From LMUY01 sp965199105 (GTDB lineage Bacteria > Pseudomonadota > Alphaproteobacteria > Acetobacterales > Acetobacteraceae): a stretch of 64,000 nucleotides of DNA. Shown piece after piece: positions 48,618 to 55,893 of the stretch. Each line of letters opens with the position of its first letter. The first letter of the stretch is position 1. The notes beneath the pieces were generated by a model. That model had not been told where the DNA came from, ran no database searches, and saw only the letters and a list, made by a program, of their open reading frames with translations. Where the stretch lies: contig CBDAQO010000002.1 of NCBI GenBank assembly GCA_965199105.1, positions 2,976,001 to 3,040,000 of the forward strand. Reading direction: 5' to 3'. The translations under genes were made by a program, and so were the position numbers.

Positions 48618-49531
48618 GGCCGTGCCGCCTGGCGCAGGCCGTCGGCCAGGCGGTTGAGCAGCAGCACGGTCACTACCACGGCGATGCCCGGCGCCAGGCC
48701 CACCACCGGGCGGTCGTAGATCAGTCCCTGGCCGTCGGCGATCAGCGTGCCCCAACTTGCCCCCGGCGGCCGCACGCCCACGCCGATCACCGAGAGCGAC
48801 GCCTCGGTCAGCAGGTCGAACGCCATGATGGTGGGGGCGAACAGCAGCAGCGTGGCGCTGACATGCGGGAGCACGTGGCGGCGCACGATGTGAGGCCAAC
48901 TGCCCCCGAGCGAGAGTGCGGCCTGGACGAACTCGGTCTCTTGCAGCGACAGCACCTGTGCGCGCACCGGCCGGGCGACGTAGGGGATGAACACCACGCC
49001 CAGGATGGCGGCGGTGAGCCCGGGGTTGTCGGCGCTGATGGTGACCGGGCCGATGGTGAGCCCGGTGGTGGCGAGCACGGCCGAGAGCGAGATGGCGAGC
49101 AGGAACACCGGGAACGCCCATAGCATGTCCAGCAGCCAGCGCAGCGCCGCATCCACCGGGCCGCCGGCCACCCCGGCGCCAACGCCGATTACGCCGGCCG
49201 CCAGCAGGGTGAGCAGGGCGCCGGTGGCCGAGATCAGCAGCGAGGTGCGGCCGCCATACAACAGCCGGGCGGCGACGTCCCGTCCCTGGCCATCGGCGCC
49301 CAGCGGGTAGGCGCCCCAGCCGGGGCCGATCGGGGTGGCGCCGAGCCCAAGCCCCGCGGTGTTCTGCGCCAGCACGGGCAGCACGCGGCCGCCGCGCGCC
49401 ACGCTGCCCTCGATGTTGGAGCGGAACGGGTTGGCGGCCATGGCGGCGGTGTAGAGCGGGGCGGCCAGGCAGAGCAGCAACACCAGCGCCAACCCCAAGG
49501 CGGCCCACCAGGGCTTGCGGACGGAGCTCAC
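48614..49531 (-). CDS. ABC importer permease, dipeptide/oligopeptide DppC type
   Basis: A 305-residue permease. After an N-terminal helix (WWAALGLALVLLLCLAAPLY), GADGQGRDVAARLLYGGRTS is the classic DppC motif, and EFVQAALSLGGSWPHIVRRH plus LTEASLSVIGVGVRPPGASW complete the pattern. It overlaps neighbouring genes by 4 nt on both sides. Together with the DppB-type permease it forms an importer channel; ATPase and binding protein must be encoded elsewhere or lost. Confidence 0.9.
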   Translation of the reverse strand: MSSVRKPWWAALGLALVLLLCLAAPLYTAAMAANPFRSNIEGSVARGGRVLPVLAQNTAGLGLGATPIGPGWGAYPLGADGQGRDVAARLLYGGRTSLLISATGALLTLLAAGVIGVGAGVAGGPVDAALRWLLDMLWAFPVFLLAISLSAVLATTGLTIGPVTISADNPGLTAAILGVVFIPYVARPVRAQVLSLQETEFVQAALSLGGSWPHIVRRHVLPHVSATLLLFAPTIMAFDLLTEASLSVIGVGVRPPGASWGTLIADGQGLIYDRPVVGLAPGIAVVVTVLLLNRLADGLRQAARP

Positions 49532-50436
49532 AGCCGTGCCTGGCCCAACTCCTTCGCCGTCAGCAGCGCGGTCATGAAGCGGTAGGCGTTGTTGGCGCGC
49601 CAGCGTGCGTCGCCGCGCAGCAGGGTCATGAACGCGGCGTGCCCGGCCGTCTCGCGCCCCACCAGGCAGCCGGCGCCGACACCGCCCACGGCGTCGGGCG
49701 GCGCGTCCATGCCGCTGTGCTGGTCGATCACGAAGCGGCCGACCTGGCGCTCGTCCCCCTGGCGCTGGAAGTCGCGGCCGGCGTCGCGCGTCACCGGCAG
49801 GTCGCTCGCTTGCACCAGCGCTTCCTGCTCGAGCTCGGTGCCGATGGCGGTGCGGCCCATTACCCAGGCCTTGTATTGACCCGGCGCCAACCGCGGCGCT
49901 CCGGCGGCCTCGGCCGGCTGCTCCACCGCGGGGCGCCCCGCCGCCGCCGTGGCCTGCCAGGCCCCCGCCAGCACGATATGGCCGCCGGGCTCGTAGCGCA
50001 GCAGCAGGCGCAGGTCGTCGAACGCGTCCGGCCGCCGCGCCACGGGGTTCCCGGCCTCGGACAAGCCTTCGACATAGGCGATGGTGACGCAGTCCGGATG
50101 GCGGCAGACCCAGCCGCCGCGCCGCAGGATGGCGCGCACCACGCGGCCGGGCAGGTCATCGCCGGGGTGCAGCGGCAACACCGGGTCCGCGCCCAGCAAG
50201 GCGGTGGCGACGGGCTGGTCGACGCTGTCGGGGAACGCCATGCCGGCCGCGCGGCAGAACTCGCTGAGCGCCCAGGTGCTGACCGGGCCCCAGTAGCCGT
50301 CGGGCGACGGGTCCAGCAGGCCGTGATGCGTCAGGCGCGCCTGCACCAGCCGCACGAGAGGTTCATCGGTGATCAGGATGGGCGTGGGGACGGCGTCCGC
50401 CTCGCCCCGGGCCACGGCCGCCAGCGGGTCGCTCAC
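49528..50436 (-). CDS. peptidoglycan-binding domain protein of uncertain function
   Basis: A 302-residue protein beginning with GTG at 50436, which overlaps the carotenoid oxygenase stop. The N-terminal part has a peptidoglycan-binding-like repeat (LVRLVQARLTHHGLLDPSPD, GYWGPVSTWALSEF). The C-terminal region contains LPVTRDAGRDFQRQGD, FVIDQHSGMD and VGGVGAGCLVGRETAGHAAF, resembling cell-wall enzymes with a Cys/His active site of the L,D-transpeptidase type; this is inference only. No signal peptide is seen. It is the second gene in a tightly coupled four-gene run. Confidence 0.65.
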   Translation of the reverse strand: MSDPLAAVARGEADAVPTPILITDEPLVRLVQARLTHHGLLDPSPDGYWGPVSTWALSEFCRAAGMAFPDSVDQPVATALLGADPVLPLHPGDDLPGRVVRAILRRGGWVCRHPDCVTIAYVEGLSEAGNPVARRPDAFDDLRLLLRYEPGGHIVLAGAWQATAAAGRPAVEQPAEAAGAPRLAPGQYKAWVMGRTAIGTELEQEALVQASDLPVTRDAGRDFQRQGDERQVGRFVIDQHSGMDAPPDAVGGVGAGCLVGRETAGHAAFMTLLRGDARWRANNAYRFMTALLTAKELGQARL

Positions 50437-51815
50437 AGCCCGGCCATCGCTTCGGCCGCCACCCAACTGCCATGGAAGCCAAACGGCACCCGGCGTGGCA
50501 GCGCGATTTCGGCGCAGGGGCCGTCCCCAAGCGCCGCCGTGTCCAGCACGCACAGCGCGCTGCCCTCGCTGTCCGGGCGCCAGACCACCGTCAGCAGCCA
50601 GCCATCGGCTTCCGGCGCGTCCGGCGCGCGCGGCACGAACACCGCTTCGGACGCGCGTTGGCCCGGCGGCAGGGTGAACACGCGCGTCTCGCCGCGACCG
50701 AGATCGTGATGCGCCACGCCGTCCCCTTCCGCCTCGCTGGCGGCGGGCAAGATGCGGAAGCCGTGCTGGTAAGGCAGGCCGGCGCGGCGCTCGTCGATGC
50801 GGGGGAACTCGCCCGGCCGGTCGTCCAGCGTTTCGCGGCGGACGCGGCCTTCGGCCAGGCTGATCCGCCAGCGCGCGAGCCGCGAGGCGACCTCGCCGGC
50901 GGGGCTGCCGTCGGCATGGGGGAACAGCGGGGCGGCGTCATACTCCACCACGTCCATCGCCAGCTCGTCGCCGGCCTCGAAGGCGTTCATCACGTGGAAG
51001 GCGAAACAGGGCGGCCCGGCGATCCAGCGCAGGCTTGCGGCACCCTGGCCGCGGTGGATCACGCCAAAAAAACTCTGCCGCGTGCCCTCCCAGGCGAAGG
51101 GCGGCCGGCCGGACATGGCGCGTTCCAGGCTGCCGGTGAGCGGCATCACGGGCACCACCACGTGCTGCCCGGTGACGGCGAAATCATGCACCATGCTGCT
51201 GTAGGGCGCCTCGAACCGCTCGTAGTGCGACACGCGGCCATCCGGCTCGACCGTGCCCCAGGTCATGCCGGTGGAGAACAGGCCGGTGGCGGAATAGCTG
51301 AAGAACACCAATTGGCCGGTCGCCGGGTCGTGCTTGGGATGGGCGGTGAAGCTGCCGGCGACGACGCCGAAATCCTCCTGGCCCAGCGTCTCCAGCCCGT
51401 GCAAGGCGAGGCGCTGCGGCAGGTGGGCTTCCTCCAGCGCCAGCAATCGGCCGGCGTGGTAGACGACGTGGGTGTTCGCCACCCCTGCGTTCACGCCGTG
51501 CGACTCGGGGCGGAGCGGTTGGCCGAAGCCGGCGAACAGCGGGGCCTGGGTGGCGGCCTCGGCCACGAAGCGGGGCGTGCGGACCCAGCGGTTGCAGTAG
51601 CTGGCCATGCCGTCGGCCAGTGTGATGGCGTGCACCATGCCGTCGCCGGTGAACCAATGATATGGCTCGGCGGGCGGCCACCGCGGGTTGGCGCCGTTGC
51701 GGAACAGCGTGCCGCGCAACGCCGCCGGGAGCGCACCGGACACGCGGCAGGGCTCGGGTCCGCGCTCATCCAGCACGGGGGCGTAGTTGCCGGAGAGGAA
51801 GGGCGAACCGGCCAT
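50433..51815 (-). CDS. carotenoid cleavage oxygenase family protein
   Basis: A 460-residue RPE65/CCD-type non-heme iron dioxygenase. It starts MAGSPFLSGNYAPVLDERGP and has RNGANPRWPPAEPYHWFTGD, then GMVHAITL. Four His that should ligate Fe(II) are visible in FTAHPKHDP, SSMVHDFAVT, AFHVMNAFEAGDE and PFGFHGSWV. Such enzymes split carotenoids or stilbenes. The start at 51815 fits the family; the longer open frame has no homology. Its stop overlaps the peptidoglycan-binding gene by 4 nt, an unexpected operon partner. Confidence 0.9.
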   Translation of the reverse strand: MAGSPFLSGNYAPVLDERGPEPCRVSGALPAALRGTLFRNGANPRWPPAEPYHWFTGDGMVHAITLADGMASYCNRWVRTPRFVAEAATQAPLFAGFGQPLRPESHGVNAGVANTHVVYHAGRLLALEEAHLPQRLALHGLETLGQEDFGVVAGSFTAHPKHDPATGQLVFFSYSATGLFSTGMTWGTVEPDGRVSHYERFEAPYSSMVHDFAVTGQHVVVPVMPLTGSLERAMSGRPPFAWEGTRQSFFGVIHRGQGAASLRWIAGPPCFAFHVMNAFEAGDELAMDVVEYDAAPLFPHADGSPAGEVASRLARWRISLAEGRVRRETLDDRPGEFPRIDERRAGLPYQHGFRILPAASEAEGDGVAHHDLGRGETRVFTLPPGQRASEAVFVPRAPDAPEADGWLLTVVWRPDSEGSALCVLDTAALGDGPCAEIALPRRVPFGFHGSWVAAEAMAGL

Positions 51816-51819
51816 GCGC

Positions 51820-51984
51820 CTACTGGAACTCGCCGGATTGCGCCTGGCCATATGCCGCGTCTGCCGCCGGGTGGCTCGGGCCGGTGACGGCGGCGGCATC
51901 GTGGGGCAGGGCGACGCAGCCGCTCAGCACGGTGGCGGCGAGGCAGGCACTGGCAGCGAGCCGAACCAGATGGATGGGGCGCAT
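51820..51984 (-). CDS. 54-residue putative lipoprotein
   Basis: From ATG at 51984 the minus strand encodes MRPIHLVRLAASACLAATVL then SGCVALPHDAAAV and a short Gly/Gln tail ending SGEFQ. The lipobox LSGC (C23) is clear. It stops 4 nt before the carotenoid oxygenase start, so it leads that operon. No family is recognised; the lipobox and the tight spacing support a real gene. Confidence 0.65.
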   Translation of the reverse strand: MRPIHLVRLAASACLAATVLSGCVALPHDAAAVTGPSHPAADAAYGQAQSGEFQ

Positions 51985-52127
51985 GGGGCCGCTACTCCTG
52001 TTTGCGGGTAGATTGGCGCGGCCACGTGTGAGGCAATGGCGTTAGGCTGGGAATAGCCGAGCAATGCGCGGGGTGCAGGTGCGCGAAGATGGCACCAACC
52101 TGCCGGCCTCGCCAAGGAGAGCCCGCC

Positions 52128-53195
52128 ATGACTGCCGCACCGACCCCTGATTTCCGCACCGAAGCCGAGCGTTGGACGGCGCTGCGGCAGCGTGACCCGG
52201 CGGCGGACGGCCACTTCCTCTATTCGGTGCGCAGCACGGGGGTGTATTGCCGCCCGTCCTGCGCCGCCCGCCCCGCTCTGGCGGCCAACGTCGCGTTCCA
52301 CGCCTGTGCCGCGGAGGCCGAGCGCGCCGGGTTCCGCGCCTGCCAGCGCTGCCGGCCGGACCTGCCGCCACGGGCCGAGCGCGAGGCCGGGCTGGTGGCG
52401 CGGGCCTGCCGCGCGATCGAGGCCGCGGAACAGCCGCCGAGCCTGGTGGAACTCGCCGCGGCCGCCGGATGCAGTCGGTTCCACTTCCACCGCCTGTTCC
52501 GCCGCATCACCGGGGTGACGCCGCGGGCCTATGCCGCCGCCCATCGCCAGGGCCGCGTGCAAGCCGGGTTGGCAGCCGGCGCGGCGGTGACGGCGGCGCT
52601 GTATGACGCCGGGTTCGGCTCCTCCGGCCGGTTCTACCACGCGGCGGACGCCATGTTGGGCATGACCCCGACCCGGTATCGCGCAGGCGGCGAGGGCGAG
52701 GCCATCCGCCATGCCGCCGGGCCGTGCAGCCTGGGCAGCGTTCTGGTGGCGGTGAGCGGGCGTGGGGTGTGCGCCATCCTGCTCGGCGACGACCCGGCGG
52801 CGCTGCAGGCCGACCTCGCGCTGCGGTTTGCCCGCGCCGTGCTGTCGGAGGACCCGGCATTGGCGAGTGTGCTGGCCGAAGTAGTGCGCCTGGTGGATGA
52901 CCCGGCCGAAGCGCCCGCGCTGTCCTTGCCGCTCGACGTTCGCGGCACCGCATTCCAGCGCCGGGTGTGGCAGGCGTTGCAGTCTGTGCCGGCCGGGCAG
53001 ACGGCGAGCTATGCCGCGGTGGCGGCGTCCCTCGGGGCGGCGAGCGGGGCGCGCGCGGTGGCCGCCGCCTGTGCCGCCAACCCGCTGGCGGTAGCCGTGC
53101 CGTGCCACCGGGTGGTGGCGGCGAATGGCGCGCTCACCGGCTATCGCTGGGGCGTGGAGCGCAAGCGGGCGCTGTTGGCCAAGGAGGGCGCATGA
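52128..53195 (+). CDS. ada: bifunctional Ada methyltransferase/transcriptional activator
   Basis: A 355-residue DNA alkylation repair protein. The N-terminal zinc domain has four cysteines (VYCRPSC, C41 and C45; ACQRC, C72 and C75), one of which takes methyl groups from phosphotriesters. An AraC-type helix-turn-helix (LVELAAAAGCSRFHFHRLFR) follows, then the O6-methylguanine transferase with the active site VAVPCHRVVAANG (C326). The ATG at 52128 has AAGGAGA upstream. Methylated Ada usually activates its own gene, which fits the divergent lone position. Confidence 0.93.
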   Translation: MTAAPTPDFRTEAERWTALRQRDPAADGHFLYSVRSTGVYCRPSCAARPALAANVAFHACAAEAERAGFRACQRCRPDLPPRAEREAGLVARACRAIEAAEQPPSLVELAAAAGCSRFHFHRLFRRITGVTPRAYAAAHRQGRVQAGLAAGAAVTAALYDAGFGSSGRFYHAADAMLGMTPTRYRAGGEGEAIRHAAGPCSLGSVLVAVSGRGVCAILLGDDPAALQADLALRFARAVLSEDPALASVLAEVVRLVDDPAEAPALSLPLDVRGTAFQRRVWQALQSVPAGQTASYAAVAASLGAASGARAVAAACAANPLAVAVPCHRVVAANGALTGYRWGVERKRALLAKEGA

Positions 53196-53217
53196 CCCGC
53201 CCTGGCCAAGTTGGGCG

Positions 53218-54354
53218 CTAGGCGGCGATCGCCTCGGGCTCGGCGACCGGAAGGCGGGCGCGGATCAGCTTCTCGATGCCGCGCAGGTGGGGCCGCTCGG
53301 TGGAGTCGCAGAAGCTGATCGCCATGCCCGAGTTGCCGGCACGCGCCGTCCGCCCGATGCGGTGGACGTAGCTTTCTGGGATGTTGGGCAGGTCGAAGTT
53401 GATCACGTGCGTCACACCATCCACGTCGATGCCGCGCGCGGCGATGTCGGTGGCGATCAGCACGGGCACGCTGCCGTCCTTGAACGCCGCCAAGGCCCGC
53501 TCGCGTTGACCCTGGCTCTTGTTGCCGTGGATCGCCGCCGCCTTCTGGCCACTGGCCTCGAGGTGCTGCACCACGCGGTCGGCGCCGTGCTTGGTGCGGG
53601 TGAACACCAGCGTGCGGCCCATGTCCTTGCGCTTGAGGATGGCCGAAAGCAGCGCCCGCTTGCGCGCCGCCTCGACGAACACCACGGCCTGTTCCACCCG
53701 GTCGGCGGTTTGGGCGACGGGGGTGACGGCGACGTGGACCGGGCTCTTCAGCAGGGCGGCGGCAAGCGACTCGATCTCTTTCGGCATCGTGGCCGAGAAG
53801 AACAGCGTCTGCCGCTGCCGCGGGATGAAGGAGACGATCTTCTTGATCGGCACGATGAAGCCGAGGTCGAGCATGTGGTCCGCCTCGTCCAATACCAGGA
53901 CCTCAACGGTGCCGAGGTTCACGGCGCGGTCCGCCAGGTGGTCCAGCAGGCGGCCGGGGGTGCAGACCAGCACGTCCACACCGTTATCGACCGCGCGGGC
54001 CTGCTTGGGCTTGGGCACGCCGCCGAACATCAGCGCGACGCGGATCGGCGACCCGGCGGCGTAGCTGCGGAAGCTTTCGGCAATCTGGCTGGCGAGTTCG
54101 CGGGTGGGGGCCATGACGAGGCAGCGCACGCCCTTCTTGCCCGGATGGCGGCGCTCGGCGAGCAGGCGGTGCAGGATGGGCAGCGCGAAGGCGGCGGTCT
54201 TGCCGGTTCCGGTTTGCGCGATGCCCTGGACGTCCTCACCGGCGAGGACGTGGGGGATCGCCTGCGCCTGGATGGGGGTGGGTTCGACATAGCCCGCCGT
54301 TTGCAGCGCGGCCAGAAGTGGCGCGGCAAGGCCGAGGTCTTGGAAGGATGGCAT
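53218..54354 (-). CDS. DEAD-box RNA helicase, RhlE-like
   Basis: A 378-residue helicase core. Motifs: EPTPIQAQAIP (Q), AQTGTGKTAA (I), APTRELASQI (Ia), TPGRLLDHL (Ib), LVLDEADHMLDLGF (II), FFSATMP (III), VFTRTKHGAD (IV), IATDIAARGIDVDGVTHVIN (V) and HRIGRTARAG (VI), all intact. It ends soon after motif VI, without the basic C-terminal tail of longer RhlE proteins. A long leader with a good promoter lies upstream, as often seen for cold-responsive helicases. Confidence 0.93.
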   Translation of the reverse strand: MPSFQDLGLAAPLLAALQTAGYVEPTPIQAQAIPHVLAGEDVQGIAQTGTGKTAAFALPILHRLLAERRHPGKKGVRCLVMAPTRELASQIAESFRSYAAGSPIRVALMFGGVPKPKQARAVDNGVDVLVCTPGRLLDHLADRAVNLGTVEVLVLDEADHMLDLGFIVPIKKIVSFIPRQRQTLFFSATMPKEIESLAAALLKSPVHVAVTPVAQTADRVEQAVVFVEAARKRALLSAILKRKDMGRTLVFTRTKHGADRVVQHLEASGQKAAAIHGNKSQGQRERALAAFKDGSVPVLIATDIAARGIDVDGVTHVINFDLPNIPESYVHRIGRTARAGNSGMAISFCDSTERPHLRGIEKLIRARLPVAEPEAIAA

Positions 54355-54500
54355 TCAAATCTTTCGTTCTGCGGACGCGCCATCAGCTTGCGGTGGAGCG
54401 TCTATCGCGATCAGCAGGACCACGAACCGGCGCAAGACACTGGATGGAGAAAACTGCGTCCGAAAACGGCAGCGCTTGGATCATCAAGGTGCGCGCGGAT

Positions 54501-54530
54501 GGTATAGTGTGTGCGGTGCAACAAAGTCAA
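54501..54530 (-). promoter_or_regulatory. sigma-70-type promoter of the helicase gene
   Basis: On the minus strand TTGACT (54530-54525) and TATACC (54506-54501) are 18 nt apart, close to the consensus. Transcription from here would give a leader of about 140 nt. Confidence 0.6.
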
Positions 54531-54545
54531 GGTAAATGCGTTTTG

Positions 54546-54833
54546 TCAGCCGAACACCTGCTCCACCCGCAGCGTGATCTCCGGCGCCAGAGCCACCGTC
54601 AGCGTCTCGCCGGCGCCATACGACGTTAGCTCCACGTATTGGCCGGATGCCGGCGCACGATGCACAGAGCATCGCACGGAGACCGGCGCCCTGTCCGCAC
54701 AGGCGGCAGTGAGCGCGTGGTTGATCCTGCGCACCACGGCGGTGCGCCTGACACCCATCGGCGCCATGTCGATGATTTGCCCGGCGATCAGTTCGACCCG
54801 GTCGTCCTCGTCTAGAATCCCGTTTTCGGCCAT
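54546..54833 (-). pseudogene. Uma2-family (DUF820) endonuclease gene with internal deletion
   Basis: The 95-residue product starts MAENGILDEDDRVELIAGQI, then IDMAPMGVRRTAVVRRINHA, the usual Uma2 N-terminus, and ends GAGETLTVALAPEITLRVEQ with VFG, the usual C-terminus. Full members have about 190 residues: the central part with the PD-(D/E)xK nuclease residues, between RCSVHRAP and ASGQYVE, is missing although the frame is kept. It is therefore a deletion derivative without the catalytic core. Confidence 0.7.
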
Positions 54834-54967
54834 GCGATGATATTCGTCGGCCGTCTACTTATGCCGGGTGATCACCAAGCCCGCCTCATCCATCCCCGCC
54901 CCCTTCCATCCGCGCGCGCATCCATAGCACAACTGGCCCCGCCGACTGACAAGGAAGCGCCAGCAGG

Positions 54968-55888
54968 TTGGACAGCATCATCCTCGCCGAGGACTTGGCC
55001 GGCATGCGCTCGCAGGCGCTCGGCTTGGCCGAAGCCGCTGGGCTGGCGCCGCGCATGGTTGCGGTGGCGCCCCGGCCGCCTTGGCGTTGGCTGCCGGCCC
55101 GATGGTGGCCAGCGCCGCTGCACGCGGCCGGGGTCGCCGTTCCGCCGGAGCCGCTGGTGATCGGCTGCGCGGGCAAGCCGGCGCCGGTGTTGGCTGCGCT
55201 GCGCCGCCGGGGCAAGCAAACGATCCAAATCCAGCACCCCCGCATGGACCCGCTTCTGTTCGATGCCGTGGTGGTGAGCCGGCACGATGAATTAACGGGT
55301 CCCAACGTCATCACCACCCGCACCGCGCTGCACCGGGTCACCGCGGCGCGGCTGGTGGCGGCTCGTGCGGATTGGGCGGCGCGGCTGGCGGCTCTGCCCC
55401 GGCCTTTGGTCGCCGTGCTGGTGGGGGGGAGCAATGGGCGCTTCCGCCTCGAAGCGGCCGAAGGCGCGGCATTGGCGGCTCAACTGGCCGACATGATGCG
55501 GCGGGACCGGGTGGGCCTCGCCCTCACGCCCTCGCGCCGCACCGCACCGGCGGCGGTGGCCGCCTTGCAGGGCGCGCTGAGCCCGCTGGGTGCCCTGGTA
55601 TGGGACGGGACGGGGGAAAACCCCTATTTCGGCCTGCTCGCCCATGCCGACGCCATCGTCGTCACCATCGACAGCGTGTCCATGGTGTCCGAGGCGGTCG
55701 CCACGTCCGTCCCCGTGCTGCTGGCGGAGCTGCCAGGGCGGTCGCGGCGCATTGGGGATTTCCTCGCCGGGCTGCGCGCCGAGGACCGCGTGCGCCCCTT
55801 CCACGGCCGGCTCGAGACGTGGCAAACCTGCGCGCTGGACGACACGCAGGCGGCGGCCGATACGGTGCGCCGGTGGTTGGGGTTTTGA
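54968..55888 (+). CDS. ELM1/GtrOC1-family protein (mitochondrial-fission-ELM1-like)
   Basis: A 306-residue protein matching the ELM1 family (PF06258): VVVSRHDELTGPNVITTRTA, VAVLVGGSNGRFRLE, the GT-B-like VGLALTPSRRT and AIVVTIDSVSMVSEAVATSV. The fold resembles nucleotide-sugar glycosyltransferases (GT30/GT-B). TTG at 54968 is the only start; AAGGAAG 10 nt upstream could be its ribosome site. Probably a glycosyltransferase acting on a surface polymer. It leads into a 630-residue gene with 5 nt between. Confidence 0.82.
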   Translation: MDSIILAEDLAGMRSQALGLAEAAGLAPRMVAVAPRPPWRWLPARWWPAPLHAAGVAVPPEPLVIGCAGKPAPVLAALRRRGKQTIQIQHPRMDPLLFDAVVVSRHDELTGPNVITTRTALHRVTAARLVAARADWAARLAALPRPLVAVLVGGSNGRFRLEAAEGAALAAQLADMMRRDRVGLALTPSRRTAPAAVAALQGALSPLGALVWDGTGENPYFGLLAHADAIVVTIDSVSMVSEAVATSVPVLLAELPGRSRRIGDFLAGLRAEDRVRPFHGRLETWQTCALDDTQAAADTVRRWLGF

Positions 55889-55893
55889 GGGCG

